A stretch of DNA of 61,987 bases, from contig CAZAAW010000014.1 in NCBI GenBank assembly GCA_964483325.1, positions 1 through 61,987 of the forward strand, read 5' to 3'. Positions 58,609 through 61,987 of this stretch are shown in pieces; position 1 is the stretch's first letter, and each line of letters starts with the position of its first letter. The notes below the pieces were generated by a model, which was not told the origin of the DNA, did not search any database, and was given only the letters and a program-made list of their open reading frames with translations. Origin of the DNA: CAZAAW01 sp964483325. Lineage in GTDB: Bacteria; Pseudomonadota; Alphaproteobacteria; Rhizobiales; Kaistiaceae. Position numbers and translations under genes: made by a program.

Positions 58609-58809
58609 TGCCCCCGGCGTCGGCGCCGCCGGCCGAATGGTTTTACCCTCCATCTCACGCATCCCTTAGCCGCCGCTAAACCAAGGTCGTTCGGATCGCT
58701 GTTCGTGGCGACGGCATTCGGCTGTGGACGGAAGCGAACTGGAGAAAGGGCGGCCAATGTCGCTACTTCGATCTCGACAGCTGTTTCAGAATTCGCCAAC
58801 CGGCGACGT

Positions 58810-59352
58810 CTAAGGTTGCCACGCGCCGCCTTGAACGGCCCCGACATCGTGTAGGATCTGTATGCGGGCATGCCCCGCATCGACAAGCAACGTCGCCAGC
58901 TGGCCGAGCAATTCCTCCTGGCGCTTGTCGTTCCAATCGATGTTCCTGCCACGTCGGTCGATCTGCAATACGGGATAGCCAATTTTTATGAAGTCATAAA
59001 GATACTGGGAGTGTAGGATACTATTCCGCCGTTGGCGCTCCAAGTGCAGCCTCACAACAAGTTGCTCAAAACGCTCAACCCAGTCCGAGCGACTTCGTCC
59101 GCGAGCGTTCAGTGGATTCTTGCGAAACTCATTCAGCCACGCGTCGACCTTCTGCTGGTTGGTCATCACGGCTAGCCGACGACTATTTTCATAGTGCTTG
59201 TCCAGTCCCCAAAGCAGATCAAGGCTCTGCTCAATGATATTCTCCAGTGCTTGGAAGCCCAAAACGTATCGGCCGATCGTGGCCAGCAGCCGCTCACTGA
59301 CGGCCTCTTCCTCCTGCTCCGTAGCCACAGAACCTAATCCCTCTGACATCAT
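58810..59352 (-). CDS. HEPN-like hypothetical protein (low GC)
   Basis: A 180-residue, mostly helical protein that I do not recognise by name. The stretch LERQRRNSILHSQYLYDF contains R109-x4-H114, the Rx4-6H pattern of HEPN ribonuclease domains, and the flanking helices fit such a four-helix bundle. Its DNA is visibly more AT-rich than its neighbours, suggesting recent transfer. No antitoxin-type gene is adjacent. HEPN membership is a suggestion only. Confidence 0.65.
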   Translation of the reverse strand: MMSEGLGSVATEQEEEAVSERLLATIGRYVLGFQALENIIEQSLDLLWGLDKHYENSRRLAVMTNQQKVDAWLNEFRKNPLNARGRSRSDWVERFEQLVVRLHLERQRRNSILHSQYLYDFIKIGYPVLQIDRRGRNIDWNDKRQEELLGQLATLLVDAGHARIQILHDVGAVQGGAWQP

Positions 59353-59594
59353 GATGAGATGACGCTATGGCTTGATAGCGAGGAGGAAAAGACGCGGCGC
59401 GACGCTTTATCTTCTTCGGTGTAAATCGCTTCGATGGGGCGAGCGTTCTCCAACACTCAACTCAGGGTCGCTAGCAAGCCCCACTTCTTAGGACCGACAC
59501 TCAGTCGAGCCGTCCACAGATCTGGAGAAGAGGAGCCGCGGGATCACGCCCAACGCTGCCGGAACAAGCGAGAGGCTGACTCAGGAGAGCGCAG

Positions 59595-60209
59595 ATGCCG
59601 CCACGATTCATTGCGGAACAGCTTTCTCACCCTCGCGGCATCGCAGGTTGGCTTGTCCGCCGCGGCATGAACCGGGGCAACGCGCGCGCCAATGCGTTCG
59701 CTCTGGATCAGCTGGATCTCCAGCCGATCGACCGGGTGCTGGAGATCGGGTTCGGCGGCGGCGGCAACATCCAGCGCCTCCTCGACGGGAGCGCCTCGCT
59801 GGTTGGTGTCGATCGATCGGCCGATGCGGTGGCCGCTGCAGATCGTCGGTTTTCCCTGGCGCGAACGGCAGGACGCGCGACCTTCCTCCTCGGCGAGGTG
59901 GAGGCATTGCCCTTCCCGGATGGGGTCTTCACCAAGGCCGTCACGGTGCACACGGTTTATTTCTGGAAATCGCTGGACCAGGGGTTTCAAGAACTTCACC
60001 GCTGCCTCCAGCCGGGCGGCCTGCTGGCGGTCGGGTTCCTGCCCAAGGCGCAAATGGACCGCATGGGAATGCCGGCGGATCTGTTTACGGCAAGAGACCC
60101 GGATGCAGTGTGGTCGGCGGCAGAGAAAGCCGGATTCACGCCGGAGATGCGTCAACCGCAAGGCTCGGCAGCGTGGGTGGTTCTTCTGTGCCAAAAGCCA
60201 GAGGGGTAA
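59595..60209 (+). CDS. Class I SAM-dependent methyltransferase
   Basis: A 204-residue protein with motif I RVLEIGFGGGGNIQRLL and VGVDRSADAVAAADRR; FPDGVFTKAVTVHTVYFWKS is the motif II region. The start has GGAG 7 bases upstream. It precedes an ArsR-AHSA1 pair by about 160 bases. The substrate is unknown. Confidence 0.9.
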   Translation: MPPRFIAEQLSHPRGIAGWLVRRGMNRGNARANAFALDQLDLQPIDRVLEIGFGGGGNIQRLLDGSASLVGVDRSADAVAAADRRFSLARTAGRATFLLGEVEALPFPDGVFTKAVTVHTVYFWKSLDQGFQELHRCLQPGGLLAVGFLPKAQMDRMGMPADLFTARDPDAVWSAAEKAGFTPEMRQPQGSAAWVVLLCQKPEG

Positions 60210-60320
60210 GGCTCGCCCCAAACGAAGCCCGGTGCCAGCAACGGTGTTGGAGAGCCAGTCGGGCCGAAAGGCTGGCGGTGTCTGTCGCACTCGCGCAGGC
60301 TGAACGGCATCGACGCCGCC

Positions 60321-60349
60321 TTGACATACAAACGGATATTTGTATGAAT
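60321..60349 (+). promoter_or_regulatory. Promoter with overlapping ArsR-type operator
   Basis: TTGACA at 60321-60326 and TATGAA at 60343-60348 (16-base spacing) form a good sigma-70 promoter. The perfect inverted repeat CATACAAA-(6 bases)-TTTGTATG (60325-60346) covers the spacer. It ends 29 bases before the arsR start, so repression of the downstream operon by this ArsR protein is likely. Confidence 0.75.
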
Positions 60350-60375
60350 AGGGCCTGACTTCAGGACGGCCCTTG

Positions 60376-60711
60376 ATGCATGCGAATGCCGCGCATGACC
60401 TTGATCGTGCTCTTCGCGCCATCGCCGACGCAAATCGCCGGGCGATCCTGGCGGTGGTCCGCGCCGGGCCCCGCTCAGTGGGTCAGATTGCGGAAGAGGT
60501 CGGATTGTCTCAGCAGATGACTTCCCACCATCTGGGGGTGCTGCGCGCCGCGCGTCTGGCCCGCTGCACCAGAGCCGGGAAGCTTCATTTGTTCTCCGTC
60601 GAGACCGACGGGCTTGCCGTCGTGCGGACGTATCTCGATGAATTCTGGCCGACCAGGCTCGCCGCGCTCAAGGCCGCGGTCGAGTCGGGAAAAGGTGGGC
60701 GCGATGGCTGA
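60376..60711 (+). CDS. ArsR family transcriptional regulator
   Basis: A 111-residue winged-helix repressor. IADANRRAILAVVRAGPRSV and VGLSQQMTSHHLGVLRAARL form the HTH. No metal-binding cysteine pair is present, as in the SdpR/YczG-like subgroup that partners AHSA1 proteins. It is preceded by a promoter with a perfect operator-like repeat and overlaps the next gene by 8 bases. The ATG at 60376 is preferred over a TTG one codon earlier. Confidence 0.92.
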   Translation: MHANAAHDLDRALRAIADANRRAILAVVRAGPRSVGQIAEEVGLSQQMTSHHLGVLRAARLARCTRAGKLHLFSVETDGLAVVRTYLDEFWPTRLAALKAAVESGKGGRDG

Positions 60712-61162
60712 ATATTCCACCTCGATCGAGATCGACGCCCGACCCGACGACGTATTCGACTACCTCGTCACCGAAGCCGGAATGACGGCGTGGATGGGAC
60801 AGCACGCCGCGCTCGATCCGCATGTTGGCGGAGAGTTCTCGGTGGATATCGCCGGCTACGCGATACGGGGCGAATATCTGGAAGTCGAACGGCCGCGCCG
60901 CGTCGTCGTCTCCTGGGGCATTTCGGGCAACCCGGCTCTGCCGCCGGGGGTCTCCAGGGTGTCCTTCACACTGACCCCGACCGCGCGTGGCACGCGCGTC
61001 GATCTCACGCATTCCGACCTGCCTGAAACCGCGCTGGCGGGACATGCCGACGGATGGGGACACTTTCTGTCGCGGCTGCGGATCGCCGCTCCCGGCGGCG
61101 ACCCTGGCCGGGACGACTGGGTTCCGCTCGAAACAGGCGGCGCCCTTGGCCGGCCAACATGA
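60704..61162 (+). CDS. SRPBCC/AHSA1-domain protein
   Basis: A 152-residue START-like fold protein: STSIEIDARPDDVFDYLVTE, GEFSVDIAGYAIRGEYLEVE, RVVVSWGISGN and GWGHFLSRLRIAA. Such ArsR-coupled AHSA1 proteins bind hydrophobic ligands, with no settled activity. The ATG lies inside the arsR end (ATGGCTGA), so it is translationally coupled and in the same ArsR regulon. Confidence 0.9.
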   Translation: MAEYSTSIEIDARPDDVFDYLVTEAGMTAWMGQHAALDPHVGGEFSVDIAGYAIRGEYLEVERPRRVVVSWGISGNPALPPGVSRVSFTLTPTARGTRVDLTHSDLPETALAGHADGWGHFLSRLRIAAPGGDPGRDDWVPLETGGALGRPT

Positions 61163-61174
61163 TGGGAGCACGCC

Positions 61175-61540
61175 ATGACGCAGACAATTCGCCCAGCCCC
61201 CCTTGATATCGTGCTGGAGTATCACCGGGCGTGGACCGGCGGCGACATCGACCAGGCAATGACGCTCGTCTCCGAGAATTTCGTATGTCAAACGCCGGGC
61301 GGTGCGCTCGGAAAGGATGCGTACCGAGACTATCTGGCGCGGTTCGTCCCACGCCTGACCGGGATTGCCGACGTGGCCAGTTTTGTGGAGGGAGATCACG
61401 TGGCGCTGATCTACTACCCGCAGACCGCGGTGACCAGCACGACCCCGGCCGCCGAGTATTTCACCGTCCGCGACGGCGCCATCGCCGACAGCTTGCTGAT
61501 GTTCGACCGCCTCTCCTATGCCCCGCCGGACCAGCAGTAG
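61175..61540 (+). CDS. SnoaL/NTF2-like protein
   Basis: A 121-residue cone-fold protein (IVLEYHRAWTGGDIDQAMTL; VALIYYPQTAV; AAEYFTVRDGAIADSLLMFD). Members include polyketide cyclases, isomerases and limonene-epoxide hydrolases, as well as many without known activity. It lies 12 bases after the AHSA1 gene, in the same operon. Confidence 0.87.
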   Translation: MTQTIRPAPLDIVLEYHRAWTGGDIDQAMTLVSENFVCQTPGGALGKDAYRDYLARFVPRLTGIADVASFVEGDHVALIYYPQTAVTSTTPAAEYFTVRDGAIADSLLMFDRLSYAPPDQQ

Positions 61541-61888
61541 CAGGCCAGTCGCAGCGCGCGAACATACGCTTCTGGCGGCCCGCATCCGCGCCGCCCTCTC
61601 GGGCGAGCCGTCGACCCGCGAAATATCGATGTTCGGCGGCTTGTCCTTCATGGTCAACGACAGGATGGTCGTGGCCACGCTCAAGCACGGCTGCCTCCTG
61701 GTCCGCGTCGATCCCGGGCGGAGCCGCGAACTGCTGGCCCGTCCTGGCGCGAGGCCGGCGGAAATGGGTACTGGCCGCCCTATGGGGCGGGGTGGCTGGA
61801 AGTGGCCGGAGAAACGCTGGCCGATAAGGATTTGTCTTTCTGGATCGGTGTCGCGCTGGAATACAATGCGCGGGCGGCCAGACGATGA
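61518..61888 (+). pseudogene. TfoX N-terminal-domain protein with a frameshift near 61790
   Basis: The frame from ATG 61518 overlaps the SnoaL gene end and reads EISMFGGLSFMVNDRMVVAT, LLVRVDPGRSRELLARPGAR and EMGTGRPM, typical TfoX/Sxy N-terminal domain. It then leaves frame. The continuation GWLEVAGETLADKDLSFWIG up to the stop at 61888 is in another frame. Adding one G to the run at 61789-61792 restores a 123-residue protein of normal length. This is decay or a homopolymer error. Confidence 0.82.
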
Positions 61889-61926
61889 TCGAAGGGGGCC
61901 GCCAATCCTGCGAAGCGCGTCAGCGA

Positions 61927-61961
61927 AGCAGTATGGCGGAGGGAGGGTCCGCCATACTGCT
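61927..61961. terminator. Strong hairpin after the TfoX-like gene
   Basis: A perfect 14-bp stem (AGCAGTATGGCGGA / TCCGCCATACTGCT) with a 7-base loop GGGAGGG. No T run follows on either strand, so it may be a terminator, an RNA-processing hairpin, or the end of a repeat beyond the window. Confidence 0.5.
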
Positions 61962-61987
61962 GATCGCTACGGTTCGCTAGCATTCTG

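Noticed and set aside
61780..61983. 67-codon open frame on the minus strand at the window end
   Set aside because: Antisense to the restored TfoX-like frame and covers the terminal hairpin; no similarity seen.

Overview
The window is GC-rich (roughly 70 % by eye) and densely packed. It carries many ABC and tripartite tricarboxylate (TTT) uptake systems, PQQ-type dehydrogenases, FAD monooxygenases, a carboxynorspermidine polyamine route, and intergenic palindromic repeats of the kind common in Hyphomicrobiales. I infer a metabolically versatile soil or water alphaproteobacterium, probably Hyphomicrobiales. No rRNA, tRNA, CRISPR array or transposase was seen.

Layout. 0-4.3 kb: end of an operon with an ABC ATPase, an aldo/keto reductase, an FAD monooxygenase and an NtaA/SnaA-type flavin monooxygenase. 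4.4-9.5 kb: three small regulator/target pairs (TetR with a DUF1772 membrane protein, MarR with an FAD monooxygenase, Rrf2 with a three-domain rhodanese), each with an inverted repeat that could be an operator. 9.5-14.3 kb: a repeat-rich gap, a secreted low-complexity protein, and a two-gene thiamine-diphosphate E1 dehydrogenase operon whose alpha subunit has a clear twin-arginine signal peptide. 14.3-17.5 kb: a spermidine-synthase-like protein and the carboxynorspermidine dehydrogenase/decarboxylase pair. 18.5-21.6 kb: PQQ dehydrogenase, cytochrome c and a four-cysteine secreted protein. 22-32.5 kb: a LysR regulator, then a seven-gene minus-strand operon that looks like pyridine-ring catabolism (FAD monooxygenase, NicX-like dioxygenase, TctC, formamidase-like hydrolase, RidA, TctB, TctA), with a divergent FAD monooxygenase and CoA-transferase. 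32.5-38.8 kb: a second version of the PQQ-dehydrogenase module, with two tandem cytochromes and the four-cysteine domain fused to pentapeptide repeats, next to a third PQQ-type beta-propeller enzyme. 38.9-44.7 kb: Nudix, SMP-30, DJ-1/PfpI, GlxA-type AraC, DHFR-like and LysR genes. 44.7-53.2 kb: a peptide/amide-type ABC operon ending in an amidase and a tiny partner, with a divergent alpha/beta hydrolase. 53.2-62 kb: two MFS transporters, a ComJ-like protein, a cupin, methyltransferases, a low-GC HEPN-like gene, and an ArsR-AHSA1-SnoaL-TfoX group.

The strongest candidates for an undescribed system are (i) the duplicated periplasmic module of a lanthanide-type PQQ dehydrogenase, a c-type cytochrome with four extra cysteines and a four-cysteine 'WDL/ACGT' secreted protein, and (ii) the apparently exported E1 alpha/beta thiamine enzyme with no E2 or E3 partner nearby. 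Both point to an unusual periplasmic oxidative metabolism.

Two genes (a DJ-1/PfpI homologue near 58.1 kb and a TfoX-like gene near 61.8 kb) are each broken by what looks like one missing base in a C or G run. This could be real decay or a consensus error.
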